Shown: positions 13,861 through 24,679 of the stretch, piece after piece | Layout: each line of letters opens with the position of its first letter | Numbering within the stretch: the stretch's first letter is position 1 | Assembly: GCA_000349905.1 (NCBI GenBank) | Contig: KB722771.1 | Location: 124,286-188,285, forward strand | Direction of reading: 5' to 3' | Length of the DNA stretch: 64,000 nt | From: Volvariella volvacea V23 | Taxonomy: Eukaryota; Basidiomycota; Agaricomycetes; Agaricales; Pluteaceae | The notes under the pieces: generated by a model | Told to the model about the DNA's origin: nothing | Databases searched by the model: none | Seen by the model: only the letters and a program-made list of their open reading frames with translations | Position numbers and translations under genes: made by a program

Positions 13861-14606
13861 TACAGTAAAACGCTTTGTTAAGCGTTTCTGAAGTTGTGGA
13901 TTTCAATCGTTGTCATATCGTTGGGTGCGTTTAAGGTGGTCACATTAGTTTGGCGATGTTTGGCTGCCTCGATACAATAACCCGCCGAAGTTTGAACACT
14001 TTGAACGACGGACTCACTCGCCTACAGTTCATTTAGGCTGAGCCCCGAACTACATTCAACGCCCTCAACTGTATTCCTAATGGCAAAAAATAGTCTTTGA
14101 ACACTTGATGCTTCTCAACTGGTCATTGCTACGTGCTCATAGAAGTCGTCGAGCGCTGAGGTCAAAGGCTCTGCAGCTCGCAGCTGGACTACCTAAGTGG
14201 TGCGCGTAATCCACGGTATGTACGCCAGGTATAAGGTCGTTATAACACATTCATCGAGACAAAGGGAATCTAAGCATTTTAGCTCTGGGCATCGGATGAC
14301 ATACTACTCCATGTGCGCCCACTGTGTGACACAGTGACCGCGTCCAGGTTGTAATTGTTGTTCAACGTCCCTCAATATCAACACCCTCAACACCTCGAAA
14401 GTGCAATGACCTCTCATTCCGCCTAGCTTTTCTCTCATCTCTCTGTCTCTCACAGCTCCTCCAAATATGCTCCCAGGTATCGGCAGAGTTACGGCACTGG
14501 TTGTGGGCGCACCACCGGAATAATCCTTGGGAAACGTGTTTTTTCCTTATTTATTCGTCTCTAATGCTCTAATGCACCTCTCCCACATACGTTCAGCTAC
14601 CGTCTT
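13861..14606. other. Region upstream of DUF4238 gene 1
   Basis: No open frame of interest. It probably contains the promoter and 5' leader of the DUF4238 gene that begins at 14607; a pyrimidine-rich tract at 14425-14460 and 14520-14600 is typical of fungal core promoters. No TATA box stands out. Confidence 0.3.
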
Positions 14607-15718
14607 TTGCCCCTACCGATGCCTGACTCAAGTCAACAATACCAGCACTATTTACCTCGTTTCGTCCTGAAGAGATTCTCCGCCAATGGAGAGACAATTC
14701 GGATGATTACACCGAGCCTATCCTCTAAGCGTCGCTCTTATGGCACGCTTGGTCGACAGTTTGGTGTTCAGAATCTCTATGTCGATCCCAATCACAAGGA
14801 TCCGAATCACATAGAGAAGAAGCTCTCAGTCCTCGAGAGCAGTGCGGGTAGGGTGTGGGCCGATGTGGAGGCGGCGGTTCCCACACAAGTCAACACCTTG
14901 ACATTGCCTAATGAAGGGGTGAAGACTACGATGACAGATAAAGACATGGGTTTGCTTCAGAAGTTCTGGTTCATTTCATGGCTCCGTCATCCCACTTCTC
15001 CTTCAAATCTATCTGCTTCTGTTTCTCTCGACGACCCTCGGGCCGCATGGAGAGATCTTCTGATATTCTACACGCAAACTCCTCACGGGAGTTTGTATAA
15101 GATGTCTCTGAAGGCTTTGGAAAGCCTTTCTCGGGACGCTGGTATGTTCTTCCCCACCAGCATCAGGACTCCTCCCTGGTTAAGCTGTGTACTGCTGTAG
15201 ATAACATCATTTCCTCATCGGGAAGGCTCTCTCTTTTCTACTACTTACATACGCACTTCGAGAAGGCTGTGATTATTCGGCCTTTTCAAGGAGATGGTTT
15301 CATGCTTGGAGAGCGCCGGGTTGCGTGGATTGTCCGCCAGACGCAATCAACGACACCCGCCATCGCTCAAGAGACGGCTGTGTACAACCAAGTTCACGTC
15401 ATCTCGCCATCCATCGCCTTCGTATTGCAGAGAAATGTATCAAGTGTTAGTGATGCAATAATGGATAGTGTGCTATGTGTGGAAGATCAAAGCCTCCCAG
15501 ACGGTGCCAACAGTTTCATTGACGGCATCGTGGAGACGTCGGTCAAAGGGCCAAAGAGTGTGACAATTCACAACAAGGTGTTGACCGCCTCGGAGACCGA
15601 GATGGTCAACCATATTATATACAAGCATCATGCAAAGGGTGGGACAATCACCTACGCAAAGCACCATATGGCGGCGCAATCCCTGGCGCTGTTATCCTCT
15701 CCCAGGGCCGTGCAATAG
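14607..15718 (+). CDS. DUF4238 family protein, gene 1 (two exons)
   Basis: Exon 14607-15141 joins exon 15201-15718 over a 59-nt GTATGT...TAG intron in phase 1, giving 350 residues. The N-terminus carries the DUF4238 signature QxHYxPRFxLKRF (YQHYLPRFVLKRF). NLYVDPNHKDPNHIEKKLS and SWLRHPTSPS follow, and the second half has GERRVAWIVR and YNQVHVISPSIAFV. The molecular function of DUF4238 (Pfam PF14022) is not established; it is found in bacteria and fungi. It is the closest relative of gene 2, 1.4 kb downstream on the same strand, with collinear motifs throughout. No signal peptide or membrane segment. It appears intact. Confidence 0.85.
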
Positions 15719-17132
15719 GCATGACCACTGTCTCGCACATGGATCCGCCTGCTCCTGCTCGTGCTTGGTTCACAGCATGTAGCATGGTGGTCAGCACCGT
15801 CCACCAGCGCTAGTCGCTGAGATACCCATGTATTATCCCACGCGCTCCCCTCCCTTGATTTTTCCTTTTCTAGTCCCAACTCCCATTGTAAGTGCCCTCT
15901 TTGTCAGGGCTCGCCGCCGTACTCAACATTATCAGCCCATCGCTCTTCATCGCGCTTCCTTTGCTCTTCTATTCGCTGTCTCGCTTTCCGACCCAAGCTC
16001 GTGAGTATACATAATCAAAACTCAGCTACTGTTCAGCTGTTAACGTTCATCATAGCCAGTCATTCATCTGCCTCCCCTACTGCCACATTACGCATCATGT
16101 ATTCCTATTCGTCATCCTATCATCTGGCCATTTAAGCACGTACCGCCTTGCTTCATTCACCAAACATGGACTTTCGAACCACCAATATATCCTTACACAC
16201 GCCTATTCCCTCCAACCGCTGGGACTCTGTATAACTCATCAATCGCGTCGCATTACTCGCCATAACTCTCATTCAGCTTGGTTAACCGCATAAACGGTGT
16301 TTGACGCACAGGGGCACCAAGGGATGTCTATCCGGAGGTGACCCATTGTAGAAGGCCAAGCATACATTAACATTCATAGCCTTTTGATACCTTGTCATTG
16401 CATGGACGTTGTTATGTTGATCTAGAGCACACAATGTATTCCGTTATTCCCACACAAATATCGAGCCAATGCATATTCGTCCATTGCCTACTATGTGATA
16501 TCCATGTCGGATGTAAGCTCCTAGAGCGATTAGTCTAGTATATCAATATTCCCCACCTCGACTGCACGAGGGGGGAATGGTGCGTGGTGACGGTCATAAG
16601 CAGAGAACACGTTGTATTGTTGCCAGTTTGATGTTGCTTGGTTCGTCCAAATACTAAAACCTCTATTAAACAGCTCGCGGCGCCCCCACTTCCCCCACTT
16701 GCCCTCCACCTAGGCTCAGCTCTTAGTTGCAAACTCTCGTGTTCACTCTCACCCAACTTTTCTTCGTTGTTACAATACGTACAGGTCGTTGTACCACCAG
16801 AGCGTAGATTTGAGTGTCAACGTAGATCGACGCCATCTTGCCAAATAGACATCCCCTTCTGTTCTTGGAGAAGAATAAGCGAAATTCCACGGTATGACTT
16901 CTCAGCCATATTATCGGTTCAATTACGTCCTGTGATGTCCCCGCAAGGTCTGACTGCGCGATTGGCACTCTATTTAAGCAGTATCGCAAGAGACTGAGAG
17001 CATCAACCGTCTATTCTTCCTTCTACCTCTATCGCACATCAAGCCATAGTCAGCGCCCATGTAAGTGAGGATGAATCTGTCCTAGGGGTGTGTACAGTCG
17101 AAACACGGCCTGATCGATACCCACAGAGCCCA
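15719..17132. other. Intergenic DNA between DUF4238 genes 1 and 2
   Basis: No further gene. The block at 16283-16370 (CATAAACGGTGTTTGACGCA and onward, with GGGATGTCTATCCG) matches 18932-19000 downstream of gene 2, so the duplicated unit included 3' flanking DNA. TATTTAAG at about 16970 may be the TATA box of gene 2. A possible 5' UTR intron of gene 2 runs from GTAAGT near 17060 to CCCACAG near 17126. Confidence 0.45.
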
Positions 17133-18380
17133 ATGGCATCGCAACAAACCCAACTTCACCACTTCATACCCCGTTTTCTGCTGAAACGATATGAGGACCA
17201 TCGAGCTAAGATCAGCATCGTCACCCTCAACAAGGGCCAATGCTATTCTAGCCTCGTGTCCAAATCATTTGGGATGGCGGACCTCTACGTAGATCCGCTC
17301 AGTGCAGATCCCAATCATATCGAGCAGAAGCTCTCCGTAATGGAGGGCATGATGGGCAGGGTCCTGCGGCAGTTGGAGCAGTGTATCGACATGCCTACCC
17401 AGGCGACATCGCCCGCAGATACAATCCGTATCACGTTCGATGAGATGCACACCATCCAGAAATTCTGTTTTCTGATGTGGCTCCGCCATCCAACGTCGCT
17501 CTCTGAGCTGAACCCCTGCTCGTCACCGCCGGCTACCGATTTACACGTAGCATGGAGAAATGCACTAGCGTTTTTCCTCAGCGCTTCTCATCAGGAGCTG
17601 CTGAAGGCGGCCGCAGCTAGCCGTTGCTTAACTTGCGATGGCGCTGACACAGTTCCTAGCAGTTCTGTGCAGCAGCAGCGTTATCTGATAGGCGCCCATG
17701 CAGATGACGTTGCCAATCATAGTGATCCGAAACTCGCCGAGTTTTACCACCTGCACACCCACTATGATAAAGCTGTGATATTAGAAGCCTCAGAGAGCGA
17801 CGAATTCATGCTTGGAGAGCGCCGGGTCGCCTGGATTGTACGCAGGCCGCAATCAGCAGACCCACATGGTGCCAACGAAGCGATCGTTTACAACCAAGTT
17901 CACGTCGTTTCGCCCAAGCTCGCCATCGTGTTCCAATACTCTGTACCTGCATGTAATAGAGAGCGCTTTAAAATAATGCTGCTTCCTATTTGGGAACACG
18001 ACTTCTCCGACGATATTAACCAATTCGTCGATAGCCTGGTCCAGAGCGTCAGTCTGAATTCTATGCCCTCGTCGCCCAATAAGCAACGAAAGAGGCCGAA
18101 GCGAGTCGACCACTACGTCGTTCGCCGTAAGAAATTATCGCCCACTGAGACATCAATTCTCAATACCATTGTATGCACCCGTCATTCCAATGGAGGGCAC
18201 CTAACCTGTCGCAGGGATAATTTATCTCCGAGTTCCCTAGCGCTTCTAGGACCACACCTGGCTGTCCGTAAAAAATCTACATCCCGGGCACAGGGTGGTA
18301 GGTCCTTGTTCCGAATGAATGCTTGCTCGGTGTTCGCAATGTGGCCCTACTGGTCACTAAACGAGCACCAGCTAGTTTAA
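17133..18380 (+). CDS. DUF4238 family protein, gene 2 (single exon)
   Basis: One uninterrupted exon of 415 residues from the ATG at 17133; a longer open frame upstream has only a GTG and is likely leader. The DUF4238 signature is LHHFIPRFLLKRY, followed by ADLYVDPLSADPNHIEQKLS, MWLRHPTSLSEL, EFMLGERRVAWIVRR and YNQVHVVSPKLAIVFQ. It lacks the intron of gene 1: the corresponding place holds an extra acidic/His segment that reads through. The C-terminal 35 residues after GGHLTCRR have no counterpart in gene 1. There is a basic patch NKQRKRPKR near residue 320. No secretion or membrane signal. Confidence 0.85.
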   Translation: MASQQTQLHHFIPRFLLKRYEDHRAKISIVTLNKGQCYSSLVSKSFGMADLYVDPLSADPNHIEQKLSVMEGMMGRVLRQLEQCIDMPTQATSPADTIRITFDEMHTIQKFCFLMWLRHPTSLSELNPCSSPPATDLHVAWRNALAFFLSASHQELLKAAAASRCLTCDGADTVPSSSVQQQRYLIGAHADDVANHSDPKLAEFYHLHTHYDKAVILEASESDEFMLGERRVAWIVRRPQSADPHGANEAIVYNQVHVVSPKLAIVFQYSVPACNRERFKIMLLPIWEHDFSDDINQFVDSLVQSVSLNSMPSSPNKQRKRPKRVDHYVVRRKKLSPTETSILNTIVCTRHSNGGHLTCRRDNLSPSSLALLGPHLAVRKKSTSRAQGGRSLFRMNACSVFAMWPYWSLNEHQLV

Positions 18381-19003
18381 TATGCTAACTAATCTCCCAA
18401 CAGGTCGCACCTGAGCACTCCGGCACTGGCATGCCTTACGAAATCCTGTACACAATCCATCCCTGCTTCCCGAACCGGTATCACAAATTCTAACCCGGCC
18501 TCCACATATTCCTGATCAAAAAGCCGTCTTATCTTGCGCTTTATCCAAACTGCGATCAAACTCCATTCCTTTTTTTACATCAATAATCTGTTCATGAGGT
18601 TGCATTGCATCTCATATTGTGAGTCGTACTGTCACCTCAGGAAATAGTAGGCATATACTAATCGTTTCTTCTGTAGATGCGGATCACATCATCTGAAACT
18701 ACAAATCTCAAATCTTGCCTATCACTTCTATCATCTAAATCAATACAACTGACTTGACTCCAAAGAATAACATTCCAAAGGACATACAGAGAGCCACAGA
18801 GCGACACAATTTTCCCATGCATACTCGGCGCCTATCGACTGTGAATCATCCGACCTGCCTCTCACCTATACCCGTCTTTCATATCCCCTCTCCCCTATTT
18901 CCCAACCAAACTTTCGAATTGATGCTGGCTGCATAAACGGTATTGGATATGCCGGGTCGCTTGGGGGATGTATATCCGTCAGCGATGCATTGCGGAGGCC
19001 AAT

Positions 19004-19151
19004 TTCTCTTTCTCTTTCTCTTTCTCTTTCTCTNNNNNNNNNNNNNNNNNNNNNNNNNNNNNNNNNNNNNNNNNNNNNNNNNNNNNNNNNNNNNNNNNNN
19101 NNNNNNNNNNNNNNNNNNNNNNNNNNNNNNNNNTTTCTCTTTCTCTTTCTC
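19004..19151 (+). repeat. (TTTCTC)n microsatellite interrupted by gap
   Basis: At least four hexamer units of TTTCTC on the left and about three on the right flank a run of N. The true repeat length is unknown. Confidence 0.9.
19034..19133. other. Assembly gap (100 N)
   Basis: Exactly 100 N, the conventional size for a gap of unknown length, inside a simple repeat that would have stopped assembly. Confidence 0.98.
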
Positions 19152-20123
19152 AATGTATTATTATACCGCTTTCGATTTCCCTCATATGTTCGTTCTTTCA
19201 ATCAAAGAGAACTATATATTTTGTGTATTACCTACCAAAGAACCAATTCCAATTCTGCTCAATCAGTGGCGTGACAGTGTGTATTATAATTTTAACGTGT
19301 GCAAATGTGTTGCTGAGGCAAACATCCTGATCGTCCATGGACCGTATACATTGTGTTGTAAGAAGGTAGAGTATTTAGTGAGTGGCAAGAAGTCTTGAAG
19401 AGCTTTGCTGGTGAACGGCTCAAGCTTTGGACGCAACCGCTGCAGCCACACCCAATTTGAAACAATTCCCCAGTTGATGCCCTCCTCCTAAAATGGATAA
19501 TACTGGACCCACAAAGCAAAAATCCACAAAGTCCCACTTTTCTGCCACGTCGTTCGCACCCACAATCTACATTCCATGACGCTGAGACGTCTCCTACCCT
19601 CAGTCTCACCTCTCAACCACTCTGGATTTATTCCACTATTGGGCTAATTGTCGCCGCTAAAGGGGCTGTTCAGTGCTCGCAGAAAACTCGATGATGATAG
19701 TCAAAGCAGATGAGAAGCACCTCCCTTGGGTAAGATATTCGCGGTGAAGCTATGGGCACATTATAGGCATACAAGCCATGGGTCGTCGAGTAGTAGTAAG
19801 TTAAATCCGCAGATTTGCCTACTCTCTCCGTTTCAACACTGCCCCACCATACACGTGTTCAGAAAGGCAACTTCCGTTGGCTACCTCTAATTTGTGGCCA
19901 ACAACGAAGTGCGGCTCGAAAGCGCTGTTGGGAGTAGATCCAACTACACTGCTTGAAAGCAAGAACAAAAAGGAGCTGAAAACCAATGAGAGTGCCCGCC
20001 ATATACATGGGTGAGCTGAAGCCCTATAAATTCTAGGTAAGCACTGCTGTAGTGTCATCATCCTTACCACCTCCTTCCTTTCCATCCCCACTATCTTTGG
20101 ATACTATTCCCTCGTTTGATTCA

Positions 20124-21303
20124 ATGTATCAGCACTACGTGCCGCGTTTCATCCTCAGGCCCTTCAGCCCACCCGGCTCTCAAGACGAGACCGTGTGTGT
20201 CAAGGACAGAGTCGCCCAGCCAAAGTTCCGATGGCTGGGTCGCATCCTTGGGGCCAATAACCTGTACACTCAATTCGTTGAAGCAGGTTCCCACCAAGCT
20301 CACCTCGTCACTCACCACCCAGACGATGAGCAAGAAGCACCCTCAAGGGGTGATGATACCATAGAGACAAAATTCGCCACCATCGAAGGGCATACCAGTA
20401 TGCTCCTTCGCAACATCTCTACATACAATGGTGGGACCTATGCGCTGACTGTAGTAGAGCTTTGGATACTGCAAAAGTTCCTACTACTCCAACTCCTTCG
20501 CCACCATATGGCGTATAAGGAGAGAGGGTGGCAGGGCATAGGTGTGTCAGAGCATACTCACGATAGTGTGTTCGACGACTGAGCTCGTTTACTAACAAGG
20601 TGGACGTGATGCCTGGCTGAAGGCCTTAAGGCACTGTCTCACCACGCCGCATCTACCAATGGTAGATCAAGGCCAGACAATGGCAAAGAAGCCCATGGAT
20701 CAACTCCAGGGCACATCCACTGCCGAGGAAGTAATGGCACTGCTCTACTACCTCGTCAATGGCAAACAGGAGATTGGCGTTATTCGCGCACCGGCGTGGA
20801 ATAGCTTCATCTTGCCTAGCAAACCCGTAGTTTGGATGACTCAGTCGTCCATCTACGGGGTCCACGTACTAGGGCCCAACATCGCCATGTCCCTTCGGGC
20901 ACCTATACGCTCCACCGCAAATCTCAGCGTGCTTCAAGCATTTTTGGGAAATGGTTTGGGGCTCGTGCAAGAGCAGTCTCAGAAGACAATAGAGGGGATG
21001 GCAGATAGATGGGCGGGCCTACCACTCGCAAGTGCAGACGGAGAAGCGCTTATCTGGGACACTGACAAAGAGATGGGGGACAGAACAATAAGGGCGTCCA
21101 ACGAGACAGTTGCGCTCCAATGCACTCTGTTGACGCCTGCAGAATGCGACTACGTCAATAAGCTACTCGTAGACGTTGCTGGTGCCGACCCGAAAGCTCG
21201 CTTCATCTTTCGGTTGGACTTATTGTCCGACGCTTCAAAGAACATTCTGGGCATAGAAGGATATGAGGACGGTGCTTTACCGTCTAATGTAGCTTTAATT
21301 TAG
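20124..21303 (+). CDS. DUF4238 family protein, gene 3 (two exons)
   Basis: Exon 20124-20541 joins exon 20600-21303 across a 58-nt intron (GTGTGT...ACTAACAAG) in phase 1, giving 373 residues. The start MYQHYVPRFILRPF places the DUF4238 signature right at the N-terminus. Then come RILGANNLYTQF, IETKFATIEGHTSMLLRNIS and WILQKFLLLQLLRHHM. The second exon has IYGVHVLGPNIAMSLRA at the position of YNQVHVVSPKLAIV in gene 2, and LLTPAECDYVNKLLVDVAG near the end. It is clearly more diverged than genes 1 and 2. No membrane segment. An upstream non-ATG extension is open but unsupported. Confidence 0.83.
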
Positions 21304-21603
21304 CTGCTGTTAAGCCGTGTATCATTAGAGGAATTGTCGTGCGGACCACGTTACCGGTGCTACTAGTTAGTGCTGTGTACTGATGGACATATGTTGGACT
21401 CACGGTGCTGTATTTACTTTCCATGTACATATCTGCCGAGTTGGATTGGATTGGATTTTACTCGTATCTGTATCTGAATCTCAAGGAGGATGCAAGCTGG
21501 AACAAAGCGAAAACAGGATTTAGCCACAAACTCCGGCGAAAGCCGATTAAGCGCCCGTCCTAAAAGAAGAATACATGTACGAATCCACAAGCACAACACA
21601 TGG
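21304..21603. other. Convergent 3' intergenic region
   Basis: About 300 bp between the stops of the plus-strand gene 3 and minus-strand gene 4. It contains TTGGATTGGATTGGATTTTA, a short GGATT repeat near 21440. No gene. Confidence 0.5.
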
Positions 21604-23099
21604 CTACAAGAAACCCGAGCGCCACAAGTAGTAGAGCACAAATAGAAGGATAAGAGTGACCAAAACAAACAAACAGGCCCCAGTTTTTAAATTCGAATCG
21701 TCTATCGGTGGATCCAAATGATTCGCTTCAAGGAGACTTTGTGCCAACCAAACTAAATCCGGGCTATTTGGAATATCGTCTAGCAAATCAGCCTGTCCGC
21801 AAATGGGAAGAACATATTCCGTATCCCAATTGTGTAGCTGGGTAACGAGCTGCATAAAGTGCAACCAATTCTGTGGGCATGTCGCTAAATACGCATGTAT
21901 CGTTTTCACCATCAGTTTACGATTGGCGAAGGTGATGTAACCTGGGTTAGTTGGGGCTGTGACGTTGGTGAGGATGATGTTGTTGACGAGCTGAGTTTCG
22001 GCCTGTGACAACGGAGTCACTGGCATTTTCATTTGACCAAGCCCTTGCAACCCGATTAGTGAGGCATCATATATTCATAGAGCATCGAGTCCACTTACTT
22101 CCTTGAGTTTGTGGGGGCTCAAGAGAAATTCCTAAAAGGCAGCTATTTGTTGACGTTCGGCGATCCTGGCCACTCGTCTCAGGCGCTCTACAAGTTTCCT
22201 TTGCGCGAAGAACGAGTGCGATTTGTGGAGTTACAACCGATATGCGATGGATGCAGGACTGTTTGTCAGTGATGCCCTCCCATGTCCCAAAGCCGTTATC
22301 CGCCAGGATGAATTCCGAGTTTGCTTCAGCCTTCCAAATACCAAGGGTATTTTGGTGGGTGTAGTTGTAATAAAGGCGTGCGTACCAGTTGATGCAGAAG
22401 TCGAGGTTACCATTGGCCCTAGTGGGTGGCACGGGTTGAGGATCAGGTTTGCCATTGCCTGCATGCTCTTCTGATTGTGCTGTACGGAGGATCTCTTCGT
22501 GGGGTGTGGACAAGTAGTACTTCAATCCCCTCATCCAAACGTCGCCAAATGTGTATCGCTTGCTTCCACCGTGCACTCGGGCAAACCATTTAGCAAACTC
22601 GGAGTCCTTATCTTTGAAAGTTTCTCGAGAAGTTCCAGTACGGTAGTACATAACAAAGAGGAACTTGAGAAGTTCGTTGTAGTCGTTTTGATCCAGCGTG
22701 AATTCTGTAGAGCCACGTCTTGGGACCTCAGAAAGCTGGTAAATGATCTTCGCGGCCGTCCCTTCGAGCTCAGCTAACTTCTTCTCCACATAGTGAGAGA
22801 GACGGTGCGGACTAATTTCTCGGTCCTTGTGCGTATAGAAGTTGAGCTGTGCATATGCCTTTGAAACCTTGAGTTCTTTCAATCCACCATCGTGAAGAGG
22901 ATAAACATAGATGTAATCGCGGTTCGATTTAGGATAGTAGCTATTCTCACGGATTTACGTATTAGACGGAGGTTAAGTTCTGATTTGTAACTTACGCAGG
23001 TTGTTTTTCTTCAGTCCAGGCAAAATGACGGAGGATGAACCGAGGGATAATGTGCTGGTACTGATCCTTCACTTTCTCGGAGTAAACATTTCGGTACAT
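21604..23099 (-). CDS. DUF4238 family protein, gene 4 (three exons, C-terminal membrane anchor)
   Basis: Exons 22996-23099, 22099-22940 and 21604-22043 are separated by 55-nt introns whose splice signals and phases agree, giving 461 residues. The DUF4238 signature is QYQHIIPRFILRHF near residue 13, followed by SHYVEKKLAELEGTAAKIIY, FLFVMYYRTGTSRETF and HRISVVTPQIALVLRAKE. Unlike the other three genes it ends with a hydrophobic segment (ACLFVLVTLILLFVLYYLW) and a short basic tail, so it is probably tail-anchored in a membrane. It is transcribed convergently to gene 3 and is the most diverged of the set. Confidence 0.82.
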
Positions 23100-23424
23100 T
23101 GCAGATGTTGAGTTGGTTGTGGGGAGTAAACAAGCAAGAAAGGCAGTTGTCTATACCTTAACTCTGCTTTTTATGCCCTTAGAGGCCAGAGTTTGTGCGT
23201 CGCGCAGACATTGACCGCGCAAGAGGAGTGTGTCTGCTGCGCCACAGTGACTTCGGGCCGGAGCGAAAGCGGTACCGGTCCCGGAGTTAGGTTGGCCCGG
23301 TCGTCGCTGCCGTTGTCGAGCTCTCAGCCAGCTCTCAGCCAGCTGGCAAACTTTCCTATCGTCGCTCAACAGCTTTTGATACCCTTGCACTCTCTGTATT
23401 GCATTGTTCTTATATCTCCTAGGC
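23100..23424. promoter_or_regulatory. Divergent intergenic/promoter region
   Basis: Between DUF4238 gene 4 (minus) and the thioesterase (plus). It contains a short duplication AGCTCTCAGCCAGCTCTCAG near 23320. No TATA box was recognised for the plus side; GCTTTTTATGCCC at 23166-23178, read on the minus strand as GGGCATAAAAAGC, is a plausible TATA element for gene 4. Confidence 0.35.
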
Positions 23425-24679
23425 ATGCTCGTCTCTCTACGACAACCCATACTTTCTGCAACCAAGTCTGCGGCAAGGCATTCATCACGCGCTACGCGGT
23501 CTTGGACACGGAGTAGCTCTTATTCGACTTCTTCTGGCGCAGAGGGTGCAGCAAGGGGATGGAGCCCTGTTGTCAAGTTCTCGGCTGCGGCTGCTCTGGG
23601 TGTCGGTGCTTACACCCTTGGTTCCATCTATCCGCCGTCTGTCTTCACGATCCTCTTCCCTCGACCGGCTCCAGCACCTCCAAACGACCCCACCTCGATA
23701 GAGTCGCAAAGATACACAGAGTCCCTCGAAGAAGAGCTGCAGAACTTGCCATCGTTGCAGGCGTTGCGGTCGCAGTCGGATGCACCGGAATGGTATGAGA
23801 CGCGTCCTTACCGTAACTTCCCGGAGGAGAGAAGGGTCAACAATTTGACGGCAGGAGCATTGAGAGGGCCAGGAAAGCTCGCTCTGCCTCCTCTCGTTCG
23901 TGCTCGCAAGGACGAAAGCGAATCGGACATCTTCATCCACGTTGGACGTGGATTGTGTGGGCACGACGGAATCATCCACGGTGGATTGCTGGCCACGTTG
24001 TTAGATGAGAGTTTGGCGCGGATAGTGAGTCACTCACTCTTCCCTTTTCATTTACGGATGATTTTCATTCCTTCCCTTCGGGCGTTCCTTAATGAACGTG
24101 TTACCTCATTCAGGCGATCAACAACCTCCCAGATAAAGTCGGAGTTACTGCAAAATTGTCAATAGACTATCGGGCACCCACCCGCGCCGATCAGGTATGT
24201 GTTCGCATTTCTCACTACTCCGAATTCCATGTTCACCCTGTTCCTCGATCTGTTCAGTGGATCGTGCTGAAGACAAGGCTCGTGGAGGCTAAAGGACGTA
24301 AAGTCCAGGTGTCAGGACGGATCGAAGATATGGAAGGCACACTCCTTGCGGAAGCTTCGTAAGTATTTGTTCTGCTTGTAGGCGTTTGTTTTCGACTCCC
24401 GCCTTTATTCGTTTCATGTCCTGTCCTTGGCCCTTCATTTGCCTCGGCCATCCGGACACTCCATCCTCGATCCTGGATTGAACCTGTTGATTGACTGACT
24501 ATTGGAATGATAGGGCCACGTTTGTTCAACCGAAATATGCAAAATTGCTCAACACCGCTGCTTTGAAGCAGGCGATGGGAGAACCTACACACTCTCATGA
24601 GCCTGTACACCTTGCAGATGGGGAAAAACTCAAGGTACACGCAAAGACCCACTTGGGGAAAGGATCACCGAGCGTATGA
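23425..24679 (+). CDS. Hotdog-fold (4HBT) thioesterase, probably mitochondrial
   Basis: Four exons (23425-24024, 24114-24194, 24258-24358, 24514-24679) splice in frame to 315 residues. The N-terminus MLVSLRQPILSATKSAARHS is Arg/Ser-rich without acidic residues, like a mitochondrial presequence. A hydrophobic segment follows near residues 50-70 (VVKFSAAAALGVGAYTLGSI), probably an inner-membrane anchor. The hotdog core contains GLCGHDGIIHGGLLATLLDE, the HGG motif and helix typical of PaaI/THEM4-like thioesterases, then KLSIDYRAPTRADQ and a strand with KGRKVQVSGRIED. Family members hydrolyse acyl-CoA thioesters; the substrate cannot be read from sequence. The gene looks intact. Confidence 0.88.

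Larger units (their letters stand above)
18381..20123. other. Intergenic DNA containing duplicated flank and microsatellite gap
   Basis: The stretch holds the duplicated 3' flank (18932-19000), a (TTTCTC)n tract interrupted by an assembly gap, and otherwise no supportable gene. Open frames across the gap are artefacts of the repeat. A pyrimidine-rich leader precedes the next DUF4238 gene. Confidence 0.45.

Noticed and set aside
18866..19398. Frames spanning the N gap with repeated FSLSLS/REREREREI
   Set aside because: Artefacts of a hexanucleotide microsatellite and the gap.
23485..23979. 164-codon minus-strand frame opposite the thioesterase
   Set aside because: Arg/Ser-rich shadow of exon 1 of the plus-strand gene, which has clear hotdog motifs.
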